From NCBI RefSeq assembly GCF_900105145.1, contig NZ_LT629752.1, positions 2,266,001 through 2,330,000 of the forward strand: DNA of 64,000 nt, in the 5' to 3' direction. The DNA is from Polaribacter sp. KT25b (lineage in GTDB: Bacteria > Bacteroidota > Bacteroidia > Flavobacteriales > Flavobacteriaceae). The notes beneath the pieces were generated by a model, which was not told where the DNA came from, did no database searches, and saw nothing but the letters and a program-made list of their open reading frames with translations. Positions 1-7,514 of this stretch are shown here, piece by piece. Made by a program: the position numbers and the translations under genes. Within the stretch, counting starts at the first letter, position 1, and every line of letters begins with the position of its first letter.

Positions 1-576
1 AATCGGATTTCGGAATTGCAAAGTCAAATTGAGAATTTAGAAAAAATTAATAAGCGGACTGAGAACACTCAAACTTCTGACTATTATCGCTTCGTGGAAA
101 CTACTGACTCTGAAATAAATGTTGCGGAAAAATTAAAAATCGGAGTACAAAAATTAATCGATAAAAAGGACTTTAAAGATACTTTAGACATATCAGACAA
201 TTTTTTCGTTTATAAACACACATCTGAAATCACTCAAACGTCTGAATCGGAATTTGAATCAGTCTTGCGTGATTTTGACCAAGTTAAATCGGAATATGGA
301 AATGACTTTTTTGTACGAGTAATGACTTTTTATAATGGACAAAGTTTACCTATCGAAACCGAAAATTCTAAAACTGATATTCATATTTTAATTCAACCGA
401 CTGAATTAGGTTATGAAAATAAAACGTTCGTGATTTCGGACTTTTATGATGTTGACATAAAAATGCTCGAAAAGAAAGAGAATAGTGTCGAACTGACTTT
501 TGAACACGGAAAATTTCCAAGAAAAAGTGAATTAATAATAATAAAACCTGAATTAGTAAAATTTGGAAATAAATAA
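1..576 (+). CDS. Hypothetical protein, 3' part of a gene cut by the window edge
   Basis: The frame is already open at base 1, so the true start lies outside the window; the first possible start inside is a TTG at 16. The visible 191 codons encode a hydrophilic protein whose first 30 residues look like coiled coil (QIENLEKINKR) and whose remainder looks alpha/beta. No signal peptide, membrane segment or known family was recognised. Its codons (frequent TCG and CGG) are less AT-driven than those of the neighbours. The stop is followed after seven bases by an attC-like inverted repeat. The pairing of an orphan gene with that repeat suggests an acquired, cassette-like gene. That it is coding is likely; its function is unknown. 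Confidence 0.7.
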   Translation, partial: NRISELQSQIENLEKINKRTENTQTSDYYRFVETTDSEINVAEKLKIGVQKLIDKKDFKDTLDISDNFFVYKHTSEITQTSESEFESVLRDFDQVKSEYGNDFFVRVMTFYNGQSLPIETENSKTDIHILIQPTELGYENKTFVISDFYDVDIKMLEKKENSVELTFEHGKFPRKSELIIIKPELVKFGNK

Positions 577-712
577 CTGTAGGTAACATCGTATATAATT
601 TATTGCTAGTTCTAGCCTACTTACGAAAATCCTCGCGGATTTTCTATTCGGTTTTTATTTGCTAAATTAGGTGCTTAACCACGCAACAAACCATATACAA
701 ACACGTTAGCAA
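577..712 (+). repeat. attC-like imperfect inverted repeat following an orphan gene
   Basis: The outer arms (TAACATCGTATATAATTT from 584, and ATATACAAACACGTTAGC ending at 710) are imperfectly complementary. They enclose TTATTGC / GCAACAA inner arms and a central perfect stem AAAATCC-tcgc-GGATTTT (626-643). TAAC near one end and GTTAGC at the other resemble integron attC core sites (RYYYAAC / GTTRRRY), but the match to the consensus is incomplete. From memory, closely similar elements recur after orphan genes in flavobacterial genomes. No integrase gene is visible in the window. Confidence 0.55.
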
Positions 713-720
713 ACATTTGA

Positions 721-764
721 AAACTATACTTTCCTGAAATAGGTTGACTAAAAATTAAACACTT
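721..764 (+). repeat. 44-bp direct repeat, copy 1 (left end of IS plus flank)
   Basis: Identical over 44 bases to 2138-2181. It comprises 14 bases of apparent flank (721-734) and the first 30 bases of the insertion sequence, including its left terminal inverted repeat. Confidence 0.9.
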
Positions 765-778
765 AATTATAGTCACTT

Positions 779-1237
779 ATGAAAACACAAAATGAACACT
801 GCCGAAAAAAAACTTACGAAAAAGTAACTTTAGAGCTTAAATTATTAGTCGTTGACCAAATTCAAAATGGTCAGATCTCAACCAACTTCGCTTCTAAAAA
901 ATATGACATTCCTAGAACTACCATTGGCTATTGGATTAAAAAATATAGTACTTTAGTGCAACAAAATACAGGAATGAGCAAAATAAACGAAATAAAAAAA
1001 TTAAAGGAACGTATTGAAGCCCTTGAGTTTATCAAAGACTTTCAGCAAGATATTATTGCCGATATGGAAATCATTACAGGAGTCGATTTATCAAAAAAGT
1101 CGCTGCCCAAAACATTAGTAAAAGAGATAGAGCTAAAAAAGAAAAACCGTTTAAAAGAAAGTGGTTCTATGAATGTTTTGGGATTAGTAAACAAGCCTTC
1201 TACAAAAGATGTAAAGAGCAAGAAATCAAACAAATAA
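779..1237 (+). CDS. IS3-family transposase OrfA
   Basis: The 152-residue N-terminal transposase component of an IS3 element binds the terminal repeats. Residues 15-60 carry a helix-turn-helix (LELKLLVVDQIQNG... SKKYDIPRTTIGYWIKK), followed by a leucine-rich coiled coil (IKKLKERIEALEFIKD) used for multimerisation. The ATG start lies 44 bases inside the left end. Translation in zero frame runs on past the OrfB overlap and ends at 1237. The full transposase is expected to be an OrfAB fusion made by a -1 ribosomal shift at 1135-1141, because OrfB's conserved N-terminus is encoded in the -1 frame inside this gene. Confidence 0.92.
   Translation: MKTQNEHCRKKTYEKVTLELKLLVVDQIQNGQISTNFASKKYDIPRTTIGYWIKKYSTLVQQNTGMSKINEIKKLKERIEALEFIKDFQQDIIADMEIITGVDLSKKSLPKTLVKEIELKKKNRLKESGSMNVLGLVNKPSTKDVKSKKSNK
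1135..1141 (+). other. Slippery heptamer for -1 programmed frameshifting (A_AAA_AAG)
   Basis: In OrfA frame the codons read CTA AAA AAG; a -1 shift gives AAA AAA GAA and enters the OrfB frame. This is the classic heptamer of IS3/IS150 elements. Downstream of it the OrfB frame reads WFYECFGISKQAFYKR, the usual OrfB N-terminus, which is present only if the shift is used. Confidence 0.85.
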
Positions 1238-2031
1238 ATTATGATAAACTTATTGTAATGATACTAGATTATCGCAAAAAAGTAGGCATGAGAACTGGTG
1301 GTATTAAGCTGTATGATGAACTAAAATCTGACTTCATAAAACAAAACATAAAGATGGGAAGAGATAAATTTTACGACTTTTTAAGGCTCCATAATTTGCT
1401 CGTCCCTAAGCTTAAAAATTACGTGACAACAACAGATTCGAATCATCAATTTAGAAAATATAAAAACCTGATTAAAGACCAAGTGCCTAATAGACCAGAA
1501 CAACTCTGGGTAACCGATATAACATACATTAAAACAGAAAATGGACACAATTATCTAGCAATCGTAACAGATGCTTATTCCAAGCAAATTATGGGCTATA
1601 AATTAGATAACAACATGAAAACATCTCTTTGTACAGAAGCTCTTGCTATGGCTATTAAAAACAGAAAATATCCTAATGAAAAACTAATTCATCATTCCGA
1701 TAGAGGTTTTCAATACTGTAATCCTAAATACACAGCATTTGCCGAAGAAAATGGAATGATAATGAGTATGACAGAACAATATGATCCTTACGAAAATGCA
1801 ATCGCTGAGAGAATTAATAGAACTTTAAAATATGAATATGGACTTAGAAACTGTATTAAAAACACTGCTATTGCTCAAGAAATCACAAAACAAGCTGTAG
1901 ATATATACAATAATTTGAGAAAGCATTTTAGCCTAGATTTAAGAAATCCTGCTGACGTACATTTAAATCCTAACATCAAATACAAATCATATCGAAAAAA
2001 TAAAGTAAATTTACCTGAACTTAAAATTTAA
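1135..2031 (+). CDS. IS3-family transposase OrfB (DDE integrase), made by -1 frameshift
   Basis: This is the catalytic half of the transposase, with an rve-type RNase H fold. The DDE residues are visible in VTDITYIKT (first Asp), HHSDRGFQY (second Asp) and AIAERINRTLK (Glu). The first ATG in frame is at 1258 (257 residues), but the conserved HTH_21-like N-terminus (FYECFGISKQAFYKR) lies upstream of it in the same frame and joins to OrfA through the slippery site, so the coding region is given from that site. No stop or frameshift interrupts it, so the element may still be active. It ends 97 bases before the right terminal repeat, as is typical. Confidence 0.88.
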   Translation, partial: KKEKPFKRKWFYECFGISKQAFYKRCKEQEIKQINYDKLIVMILDYRKKVGMRTGGIKLYDELKSDFIKQNIKMGRDKFYDFLRLHNLLVPKLKNYVTTTDSNHQFRKYKNLIKDQVPNRPEQLWVTDITYIKTENGHNYLAIVTDAYSKQIMGYKLDNNMKTSLCTEALAMAIKNRKYPNEKLIHHSDRGFQYCNPKYTAFAEENGMIMSMTEQYDPYENAIAERINRTLKYEYGLRNCIKNTAIAQEITKQAVDIYNNLRKHFSLDLRNPADVHLNPNIKYKSYRKNKVNLPELKI

Positions 2032-2137
2032 TCTAAAAGCTAGTTCAAATTATTTTTTTGCCTTCTAAACGGCTAAAAAAAATAGTTTGAACGGGTAAAT
2101 TAATAAAAAAAAAGGTCAACCTATATCAGTATAATAC

Positions 2138-2181
2138 AAACTATACTTTCCTGAAATAGGTTGACTAAAAATTAAACACTT
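2138..2181 (+). repeat. 44-bp direct repeat, copy 2 (orphan IS left end)
   Basis: This is a perfect copy of 721-764, placed 9 bases after the right end of the IS in the same orientation. It contains 14 bases of flank-like sequence plus a 30-base IS left end with no transposase behind it. It looks like the remnant of a head-to-tail second copy. Confidence 0.9.
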
Positions 2182-2203
2182 TTATCAAAATTCTAACCAT
2201 TAA

Positions 2204-2231
2204 AAAAGGCTATCTAAATAGACAGCCTTTG
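2204..2231 (-). terminator. Intrinsic terminator of the 64-residue gene
   Basis: The stem AAAGGCT-a-TCTA...TAGA-c-AGCCTTT is followed on the minus strand by a T-run. It lies directly after the stop of the minus-strand gene that ends at 2238. Confidence 0.8.
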
Positions 2232-2237
2232 TTTTTT

Positions 2238-2432
2238 TTATTTTATTAAATACATACAAGCGTATAACTCTGGCTTGTTTGCTGTATACTCTTTTATCCA
2301 AATTGTTAACTCTTTTACTTCAAAAGGTAACAGCATATTTAAAGCTTTCTCTAATTCTTTACAAAATAAATCTGAATTAAAGCTCACTTTTTTTAGTACA
2401 GTTTTGGTGTACTCAAACATTGCTCTAGCCAT
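2238..2432 (-). CDS. Small conserved flavobacterial hypothetical protein (64 aa)
   Basis: This is a 64-residue soluble protein beginning MARAMFEYTKTVLKKVSF, with a mixed charged and hydrophobic pattern that suggests helices and no signal peptide. Similar short proteins of this length and N-terminus are, to my recollection, common in Flavobacteriaceae without an assigned function. It is a single gene with its own terminator immediately downstream. Its neighbour upstream on the same strand (86 aa) has a separate terminator, so the two are probably transcribed independently. No function can be inferred. Confidence 0.75.
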   Translation of the reverse strand: MARAMFEYTKTVLKKVSFNSDLFCKELEKALNMLLPFEVKELTIWIKEYTANKPELYACMYLIK

Positions 2433-2507
2433 ATTTTTAAAAAATTAAGTTTATAATATTAGAACGTAAACTAAATCGTTTTAGTATAGACCAAAGTTAA
2501 CAAAAAA

Positions 2508-2533
2508 ACCAACATCTTTTACAGATGTTGGTC
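2508..2533 (-). terminator. Intrinsic terminator of the 86-residue gene
   Basis: A perfect stem CCAACATCT / AGATGTTGG with a five-base loop is followed on the minus strand by a run of seven T. It lies about 30 bases after the stop of the gene at 2562-2822. Confidence 0.85.
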
Positions 2534-2561
2534 TTAATATTTTGTTTAAAAATTGTTAAAT

Positions 2562-2822
2562 TTATAAACTATTAATTTTTTCTACTAAACCTTTAGCTTT
2601 AGCTTCTAAATCTGCATTTATAGCTTTAAAATGAGCTTTTTTGTTTTCAACTTTTTTAGTATTAACGTTAGCAATTAAAGCATCAAATGTTTCAATAGCT
2701 TCATCAATAATTACATTACCTTCTTTTTGTTGATTTTTTAAAGCTGCAACATCAATTGCATATTCAATAACATCACCTAAAACGTAATTGATATCTTTTT
2801 TTAAGTTTTTTATACTTGACAT
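2562..2822 (-). CDS. Small helical conserved hypothetical protein (86 aa)
   Basis: An 86-residue, lysine- and alanine-rich protein (ends EAKAKGLVEKINSL), predicted by eye to be almost wholly helical, with no signal peptide or membrane segment. I do not recognise a named family, though similar flavobacterial proteins exist in my recollection. It has its own promoter (TTG-N21-TACTTTTG, 2845-2876) that overlaps the 3' end of the HAD gene upstream, and its own terminator, so it is a monocistronic unit. A strong dedicated promoter for such a small soluble protein hints at high expression. Function unknown. Confidence 0.8.
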   Translation of the reverse strand: MSSIKNLKKDINYVLGDVIEYAIDVAALKNQQKEGNVIIDEAIETFDALIANVNTKKVENKKAHFKAINADLEAKAKGLVEKINSL

Positions 2823-2844
2823 AATTTATTTTATTTTAAAGATG

Positions 2845-2876
2845 CAAAAGTAGTCTATTTATTATAAATAAGACAA
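2845..2876 (-). promoter_or_regulatory. Bacteroidota-type promoter TTG-N21-TACTTTTG
   Basis: On the minus strand, TTG (2876-2874) and TACTTTTG (2852-2845) are separated by 21 bases, which fits the Bacteroidota -33/-7 consensus. It serves the 86-residue gene and overlaps the last codons of the HAD gene. Confidence 0.7.
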
Positions 2877-3554
2877 TACTTGCTTAATATTTAGAACAGT
2901 AACATAGTTTGTTTTAGATTCTTTTTCTTTTGACACTTTTTCGTGTGCCCAAGTTGTATGAAAAGGAACATGAATTGCAGATGAACCAATTGCTACCAAA
3001 GGTAAAACATCAGATTTTAAAGAGTTTCCAATCATTAAAAATTCTGATGGATCAATATCTAAATGTTTTATTAATTTATGATAATCTTTCTCTTTTTTAT
3101 CACTCATTACTTCTATATGATGAAAATAGTTAAGTAAGTTTGACTTTTCTAGCTTGCGTTCTTGGTCTAACAAATCGCCTTTTGTGGCAACAACCAACTT
3201 ATATTTACCTTGTAAAGATTGTAATACTTCCTCTATTCCGTCTAATAATTCTATTGGTTTTTCTAACATTTCTTTACCAATATTTAAAATCTTTTCAAAC
3301 GATTTTTGTTCTAATTGATAATTAGAAAGTTCCAAAGCACATTCTACCATAGACAGCACAAAACCTTTAATTCCGTAACCATAAATTGATAAATTTTTAA
3401 TTTCGGTTTTAAAGAGCTCTTGATCTATTTTATTTTCGGTTTCATACCCAGATAAAATTTGTGCAAATTCTTTTTCTGCGTCTCTAAAATAAGTTTCATT
3501 TACCCACAAAGTATCATCTGCATCAAATGCAATTACTTTAATTTTAGAATTCAT
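2862..3554 (-). CDS. HAD-superfamily hydrolase
   Basis: A 230-residue haloacid dehalogenase-type phosphatase. Motif I is FDADDTLW near residue 10 (nucleophile Asp plus general acid Asp). Motif II is VATKGD near 123. The motif III Lys precedes the final MIGNSLKSDV block, which acts as motif IV near 175. A helical C1 cap lies between motifs I and II (about residues 20-90). The start codon shares one base with the kdsB stop (TAATG), so the two are translationally coupled. The substrate is unknown; Kdo-8-phosphate phosphatase (KdsC) is tempting from the neighbour, but KdsC proteins are shorter and lack a cap, so I do not assign it. Confidence 0.88.
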   Translation of the reverse strand: MNSKIKVIAFDADDTLWVNETYFRDAEKEFAQILSGYETENKIDQELFKTEIKNLSIYGYGIKGFVLSMVECALELSNYQLEQKSFEKILNIGKEMLEKPIELLDGIEEVLQSLQGKYKLVVATKGDLLDQERKLEKSNLLNYFHHIEVMSDKKEKDYHKLIKHLDIDPSEFLMIGNSLKSDVLPLVAIGSSAIHVPFHTTWAHEKVSKEKESKTNYVTVLNIKQVLSYL

Positions 3555-4285
3555 TATTTGTTTAAATATTTAATCGCTTTTTCTAAATCTTCTGGTGTAT
3601 CAATTCCAACAGCTTCAACATCTGTTTCTACCATTTTAATTTTTTTACCAATTTCTTGATATCTAATTGCTTCAATTTTTTCTGATGCTTCTAAAGGCGT
3701 AATTGGTGTATGATAAAAATCGATTAAAGCTTGTTTTCTAAACGCATACACACCTTTATGTTTGTAATATTTTACATCAACATTTAGATCTCTATGAAAA
3801 GGAATTACACTTCTAGAAAAATAAATTGCCAAGTTATTTACATCCGTAATTACCTTAACATTATTAGGGTTTTCAATATCTTCTTTGTTTGTAATTTGCA
3901 CTTTTAAAGAAGCTAAATCAATTTCTTTTTTACTATCTTTTTTAAAAACATCAATTAATTTAGAAAGTGAAACTTCATCTATAAAAGGTTCATCTCCTTG
4001 TACATTTATAACAATATCTGCATCAATATTTTCTACAGCTTCGGCAATTCTATCAGAACCACATTCGTGTTCTTTTTTACTCATAATTGCTTTTCCGCCA
4101 ACGCTATTTATCGTTTTAAAAATAACATCAGAATCTGTAACGATATATACTTCATCAAACAAATTAGCGTTTAAGGCAGCTTCGTACGTTCTTAAAATTA
4201 CAGGTTTTCCTCCTAAATCTTTCATCAACTTTCCTGGAAAACGGCTTGCACTGTAACGTGCAGGAATCATGGCAATTATTTTCAT
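3554..4285 (-). CDS. kdsB: 3-deoxy-manno-octulosonate cytidylyltransferase
   Basis: This cytosolic enzyme activates Kdo with CTP to CMP-Kdo for lipopolysaccharide inner-core synthesis. The nucleotidyltransferase signature [13 protein letters not shown] at residues 7-19, the [10 protein letters not shown] block near 75-84 and [10 protein letters not shown] near 95 are all present. The length of 243 residues is normal for KdsB. It lies three bases after manA and overlaps the HAD gene by one base, forming a three-gene operon for sugar phosphate and surface-glycan metabolism. I am confident of the assignment because the motif set distinguishes it from CMP-sialate synthetases. Confidence 0.96.
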   Translation of the reverse strand: MKIIAMIPARYSASRFPGKLMKDLGGKPVILRTYEAALNANLFDEVYIVTDSDVIFKTINSVGGKAIMSKKEHECGSDRIAEAVENIDADIVINVQGDEPFIDEVSLSKLIDVFKKDSKKEIDLASLKVQITNKEDIENPNNVKVITDVNNLAIYFSRSVIPFHRDLNVDVKYYKHKGVYAFRKQALIDFYHTPITPLEASEKIEAIRYQEIGKKIKMVETDVEAVGIDTPEDLEKAIKYLNK

Positions 4286-4288
4286 AAA

Positions 4289-5266
4289 CTATTTGATGTA
4301 AACTTCTAATAATTCTGATTTTCCTTCAGAACTAATTTTAATGTTTTTGATACACGCAGGAACTAAAATAGTTTCTCCTGTTTGTAATTTTTCGGTTTGA
4401 TTTTCATACTGAAATTCAACACTACCTTCTACACACATATAAATTACAAAACTATCTTTTTCTTGATGGTTGATAGAAATCTCGCCTTTAATTGGCAAAA
4501 CATTGGTTGTAAAATACTGACAAGAAACAATCTCTGATGCTGCATTTTCTTTTTCTGAATACACTGTTTTGTAAGAATCTATTACAGAATAATCGATGGC
4601 ATCAATTGCTTCTTCTGTGTGTAAATCTCTAAAAGTTCCATCAGGATTTGGCCTGTCCCAATCATAAATTCTATAAGTAATATCTGATGTTTGCTGAATT
4701 TCTGCCAACAAAACGCCTGCACCAATTGCATGAACTCTACCTGTTGGAATAAAATAAACATCGCCTTTTTGTACTTCATCAACATTTAAAATATCTAATA
4801 ACGATTTATTTTCTAAATGTTTTAAATACTCTTCTGATGTAACTTCTTTTTGAAAACCAACAATTAAATTCGCTTTTTCGTCGGCTTGCATTACATACCA
4901 CATTTCTGTTTTCCCGAAGGAATTATGGCGTTCTTGTGACAATTTATCATTTGGATGTAATTGTATACTTAACGCTTCTTTTGCATCAATAAATTTAATT
5001 AAAAGCGGGAATTTCTCTCCAAAATGAGTATAAATTTTATCGCCAACTAAATCAGATTTGTACTCAGAAATTAGTTCTTTTAAATTTTTTCCTTTTAATT
5101 TTCCATTTGTAACAATAGATGTATCTCCTTCAACATCAGAAATTTCCCAGCTTTCGCCAATATCTTTTCTTGTTGATTTTTTATTTAATAAAGTTGCTAA
5201 TTTTTCTCCTCCCCAAATTTTATCCTTTAAAATAGGTTTAAATTTTATTAACTGATTTATTTTCAT
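4289..5266 (-). CDS. manA: Mannose-6-phosphate isomerase, class I
   Basis: It interconverts mannose-6-phosphate and fructose-6-phosphate in the cytosol, feeding GDP-mannose and surface glycans. Visible are the type I N-terminus (LKDKIWGGEKL), the zinc-site motif IQLHPND with the following EMWYV, and the second His block GRVHAIGAG. The start is placed at 5266 (MKINQLIKF, 325 residues). An alternative ATG at 5287 would add seven unusual residues (MFYKYIY) and would begin upstream of the likely transcript start. A TAAATTTG box lies at 5285-5292. It is the first gene of the manA-kdsB-HAD operon. Confidence 0.93.
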   Translation of the reverse strand: MKINQLIKFKPILKDKIWGGEKLATLLNKKSTRKDIGESWEISDVEGDTSIVTNGKLKGKNLKELISEYKSDLVGDKIYTHFGEKFPLLIKFIDAKEALSIQLHPNDKLSQERHNSFGKTEMWYVMQADEKANLIVGFQKEVTSEEYLKHLENKSLLDILNVDEVQKGDVYFIPTGRVHAIGAGVLLAEIQQTSDITYRIYDWDRPNPDGTFRDLHTEEAIDAIDYSVIDSYKTVYSEKENAASEIVSCQYFTTNVLPIKGEISINHQEKDSFVIYMCVEGSVEFQYENQTEKLQTGETILVPACIKNIKISSEGKSELLEVYIK

Positions 5267-5284
5267 ATATATATATTTATAAAA

Positions 5285-5292
5285 CAAATTTA
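5285..5292 (-). promoter_or_regulatory. -7 box (TAAATTTG) for manA operon
   Basis: A perfect TAnnTTTG box on the minus strand, 18 bases before the chosen manA ATG. A TTG lies 14 bases upstream, a shorter spacing than usual. Confidence 0.55.
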
Positions 5293-5330
5293 ATACTTCT
5301 TCTATACAATTATTGTAATAAAAAAATAAT

Positions 5331-5338
5331 TAACTTTG
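5331..5338 (+). promoter_or_regulatory. -7 box (TAACTTTG) for the 63-residue gene
   Basis: A perfect TAnnTTTG box 28 bases before the ATG at 5367, divergent from the manA promoter. An upstream TTG at 5313 gives a short 15-base spacer. Confidence 0.5.
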
Positions 5339-5366
5339 ATTTAATTACAAATATAACAATAAATAT

Positions 5367-5558
5367 ATGGGATTTTTCTGGGATTTAATTCAGCAAAGTA
5401 AAATAAACGAACAAAGTGATAAAGCAAATAATCTAGAAGAAAGGGTTTTAATTTTAGAAAAAGAACTGCAAAACACTAAAATATTATTAAGAAAAACACT
5501 TGTAACATTAGAAAAGCATCTTGGTAAAGATATTGATGGCGATGGAAAATTAGGGTAA
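5367..5558 (+). CDS. Small coiled-coil protein with C-terminal DxDxDG motif (63 aa)
   Basis: A 63-residue protein. Residues 12-48 are a heptad-patterned coiled coil (NNLEERVLILEKELQN), and the C-terminus ends KDIDGDGKLG, which looks like half of a calcium-binding EF-hand/dockerin loop. No signal peptide is seen. It is likely a conserved flavobacterial protein and is the only gene transcribed between the divergent manA promoter and the secreted-protein gene downstream. Function unknown; the acidic loop may bind a cation or simply be a tail. Confidence 0.75.
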   Translation: MGFFWDLIQQSKINEQSDKANNLEERVLILEKELQNTKILLRKTLVTLEKHLGKDIDGDGKLG

Positions 5559-5621
5559 TTTATCCGAAGAGAACTAGGTTTTTTATTTATCTTTATCGTT
5601 TTAATTTATCAATTTACTAAA

Positions 5622-6536
5622 GTGAAAAAAAAAGTATTCTTAATTCTATTTGTTCTGTTTTTTACTAAACTTTTTTCCCTTGAAAGAACTTTGTATGTAG
5701 ATAATTTTAATTCTATTTTAGGTAGCCCATCAAATGAAGATAAACTTCTAAAATTTGCTAGTAAAAACAACTTTAATACTTTAATATTATATCAATTAAA
5801 TAAAGTTGACAAATTGTATTCTTTAACAGATCCTAGAAAAAACAACATTTTAGCAGAATTTATATCAAAAGCTAAAACCAAGTTTAATATAAAGCGTATT
5901 GGCGCGTCTGGAGAATCTGCCACTTTCTTTAAAAATAGGATTGATATTTATAATACTTCTAGAAATAAATCCGAAGAAAAGTTTGATATTTATAATTTAG
6001 AGTACGAATATTGGTCTAAAAATGCGTCTGGAATTGATGGTTATTATTGTGTAAATTATTTAGAAGAAAATAAACTTCCTTGTACTAGAAAAGGCTCTTT
6101 TAAATATTTTATTGATAATTTAAAAGATCTAAAACTACTTACAAAGAATAAAAAGCATAGTGTAAAAGTTGATGCTTATGTTGGTTATTATACGCAAAAC
6201 GAAATTCTAGAAATCAGCAAAAACTGTGATCGTTTAGTTATACAAGCGCATGGTAAAAGCCCTGAATTAAGTTTTTCGTTTGCTAAAAAAAACTTAGAAA
6301 ATCTTTATAAAACGAATAGTAAAATAAAAGCTTCAATCATTTTTTCTACCAATATGGATAAACTTGGTTATTGGTTAAAATTTGATAGTTTAGACAACGG
6401 AGAAAGTAAGTTTTTTGACAAAATGAATAGTATAAATGCAAACCTAAAAAAGAAATTAAATTTTGATGGCTTTAGTTATCACTCCTACTCTATTCTCGAA
6501 AGATCTGTAAATTATTATACTTACAGTAAAAATTAA
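5622..6536 (+). CDS. Secreted hypothetical protein
   Basis: A 304-residue protein starting with GTG. It has a clear signal peptide (basic KKK, then a hydrophobic stretch to about residue 18, cleavage near FSLE). The mature part is rich in Lys, Asn, Tyr and Phe. It shows alternating strand and helix elements, including VKVDAYVGYYT and ASIIFSTNMDKLGYW, that would suit a barrel-like fold, but no catalytic motif was recognised. Its stop lies only five bases from the convergent queD stop. The same GTG context (aaagtgaaaa) opens the cyclophilin gene at 7632. Function unknown. Confidence 0.8.
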   Translation: MKKKVFLILFVLFFTKLFSLERTLYVDNFNSILGSPSNEDKLLKFASKNNFNTLILYQLNKVDKLYSLTDPRKNNILAEFISKAKTKFNIKRIGASGESATFFKNRIDIYNTSRNKSEEKFDIYNLEYEYWSKNASGIDGYYCVNYLEENKLPCTRKGSFKYFIDNLKDLKLLTKNKKHSVKVDAYVGYYTQNEILEISKNCDRLVIQAHGKSPELSFSFAKKNLENLYKTNSKIKASIIFSTNMDKLGYWLKFDSLDNGESKFFDKMNSINANLKKKLNFDGFSYHSYSILERSVNYYTYSKN

Positions 6537-6540
6537 AAAA

Positions 6541-6951
6541 CTACCCAGAATAGGTTACAAAATTTCTAGGTGTTTCGTACAAAGTAATTTCTAACTCTAA
6601 ATGGTTGGGTAAATGTTTTCTTAATTTATCATAAATAACAACAGCTATATTTTCTGCAGTTGGATTTAAATTTTTAAATTCTTCGACTTCTAAGTTTAAA
6701 TTTTTATGATCAAAATTGTTTTCGATATACTCTTTAATTAAGTTACTTAAAATACCTAAATCGAAAACGTAACCAGTTTCTTTATCAATAACTCCTGTTA
6801 AAGAAACTATTAATTCGTAATTATGACCATGAAAATTTGGGTTGCTACATTTACTAAAAACTTCAAAGTTTTTTTCATCAGACCAATCTTTTCTATATAA
6901 TCTGTGAGCTGCATTAAAATGTGCTTTTCTATGAACAGTAACTTTGGGCAT
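6541..6951 (-). CDS. queD: 6-carboxytetrahydropterin synthase
   Basis: The second step of queuosine precursor (preQ0) synthesis, converting 7,8-dihydroneopterin triphosphate to 6-carboxytetrahydropterin. The 136-residue protein has the PTPS fold: first zinc His in HFNAAHRL (residues 11-18), the catalytic Cys in FSKCSNPN, the other zinc His residues in FHGHNYEL (about 40-47), and the substrate Glu in the C-terminal TLYETPRN. It lies 33 bases after idi on the same strand, so it probably shares its promoter. That pairing is genomic convenience rather than a shared pathway. Confidence 0.93.
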   Translation of the reverse strand: MPKVTVHRKAHFNAAHRLYRKDWSDEKNFEVFSKCSNPNFHGHNYELIVSLTGVIDKETGYVFDLGILSNLIKEYIENNFDHKNLNLEVEEFKNLNPTAENIAVVIYDKLRKHLPNHLELEITLYETPRNFVTYSG

Positions 6952-6984
6952 AATCAGATTTTTAATTTGTTTTAATACGAAAAC

Positions 6985-7509
6985 TTATATTTTGTAATTC
7001 TTGATTTTATCATAAGATTCCTTAAAAATTATTTTGAACCATTCAGTATAAATTATAGGATTTTTCTCGATATCCGATTTTACATCATCTAATTGCATCC
7101 ATTTATAAGCTTCAACTTCATCTTTATTGATATTAGGTTCGTCATCAAAATAGCCAATTAATACATGATCTAATTCGTGCTCTGTTAAGCCATTATCAAA
7201 AGGGGCTTTGTAAATAAATGAAAAAACTTCGTTTAAACTTGCTGTAAAACCCATTTCTTCTTGTAATCTTCTTTCTCCAGCTTCAATATTACTTTCTCCG
7301 CTTCTTTGATGAGAACAACAAGTATTTGTCCATAATAAAGGCGAATGATATTTGTGTGCTGCTCTTTGTTGCAACATTAACTCACCTTTAATATTAAAAA
7401 TAAATACCGAAAAAGCTCTGTGTAAAACAGCTTTTTCATGCGCTTCCATTTTAGGCATTTCGCCTATTTGATTGTCGTTCTTATCAACTAAAATCACTAG
7501 TTCCTCCAT
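6985..7509 (-). CDS. idi: Isopentenyl-diphosphate delta-isomerase, type I
   Basis: It interconverts isopentenyl and dimethylallyl diphosphate for isoprenoid synthesis. The 174-residue Nudix protein shows the active-site Cys in LWTNTCCSHQR (about residues 61-70), the Nudix box GERRLQEEMGF, and the second catalytic block IYTEWFK near 155. It is first in a two-gene unit with queD. A TATATTTG box ends only five bases before the ATG, so the transcript may be leaderless or nearly so. Confidence 0.95.
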   Translation of the reverse strand: MEELVILVDKNDNQIGEMPKMEAHEKAVLHRAFSVFIFNIKGELMLQQRAAHKYHSPLLWTNTCCSHQRSGESNIEAGERRLQEEMGFTASLNEVFSFIYKAPFDNGLTEHELDHVLIGYFDDEPNINKDEVEAYKWMQLDDVKSDIEKNPIIYTEWFKIIFKESYDKIKNYKI

Positions 7510-7514
7510 AATTG

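Larger units (their letters stand above)
735..2128 (+). mobile_element. IS3-family insertion sequence (IS150-like), apparently intact
   Basis: Two overlapping transposase frames, OrfA (helix-turn-helix) and OrfB (DDE integrase), are bounded by terminal inverted repeats: left TGAAATAGGTTGAC (735-748) and right GTCAACCTATATCA (2115-2128), which match at 13 of 14 positions. The ends are TG...CA, as is usual for IS3 elements, and the 1394-bp length fits the family. No target duplication is obvious at these ends. The similarity between the two sides continues outward with a gap (TATACT on both), so the true ends may lie up to 14 bases further out. A perfect A_AAA_AAG slippery heptamer lies where OrfA would shift into OrfB. 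Confidence 0.9.

Noticed and set aside
1042..1233. Minus-strand frame inside transposase OrfA
   Set aside because: Shadow of a firmly identified gene; the low-complexity Phe/Ser composition is that of antisense poly-Lys codons.
2862..3554. Assignment of the HAD gene as kdsC (Kdo-8-phosphate phosphatase) from its place beside kdsB
   Set aside because: KdsC proteins are shorter and capless; this protein is 230 residues with a helical cap, so only the superfamily is called.
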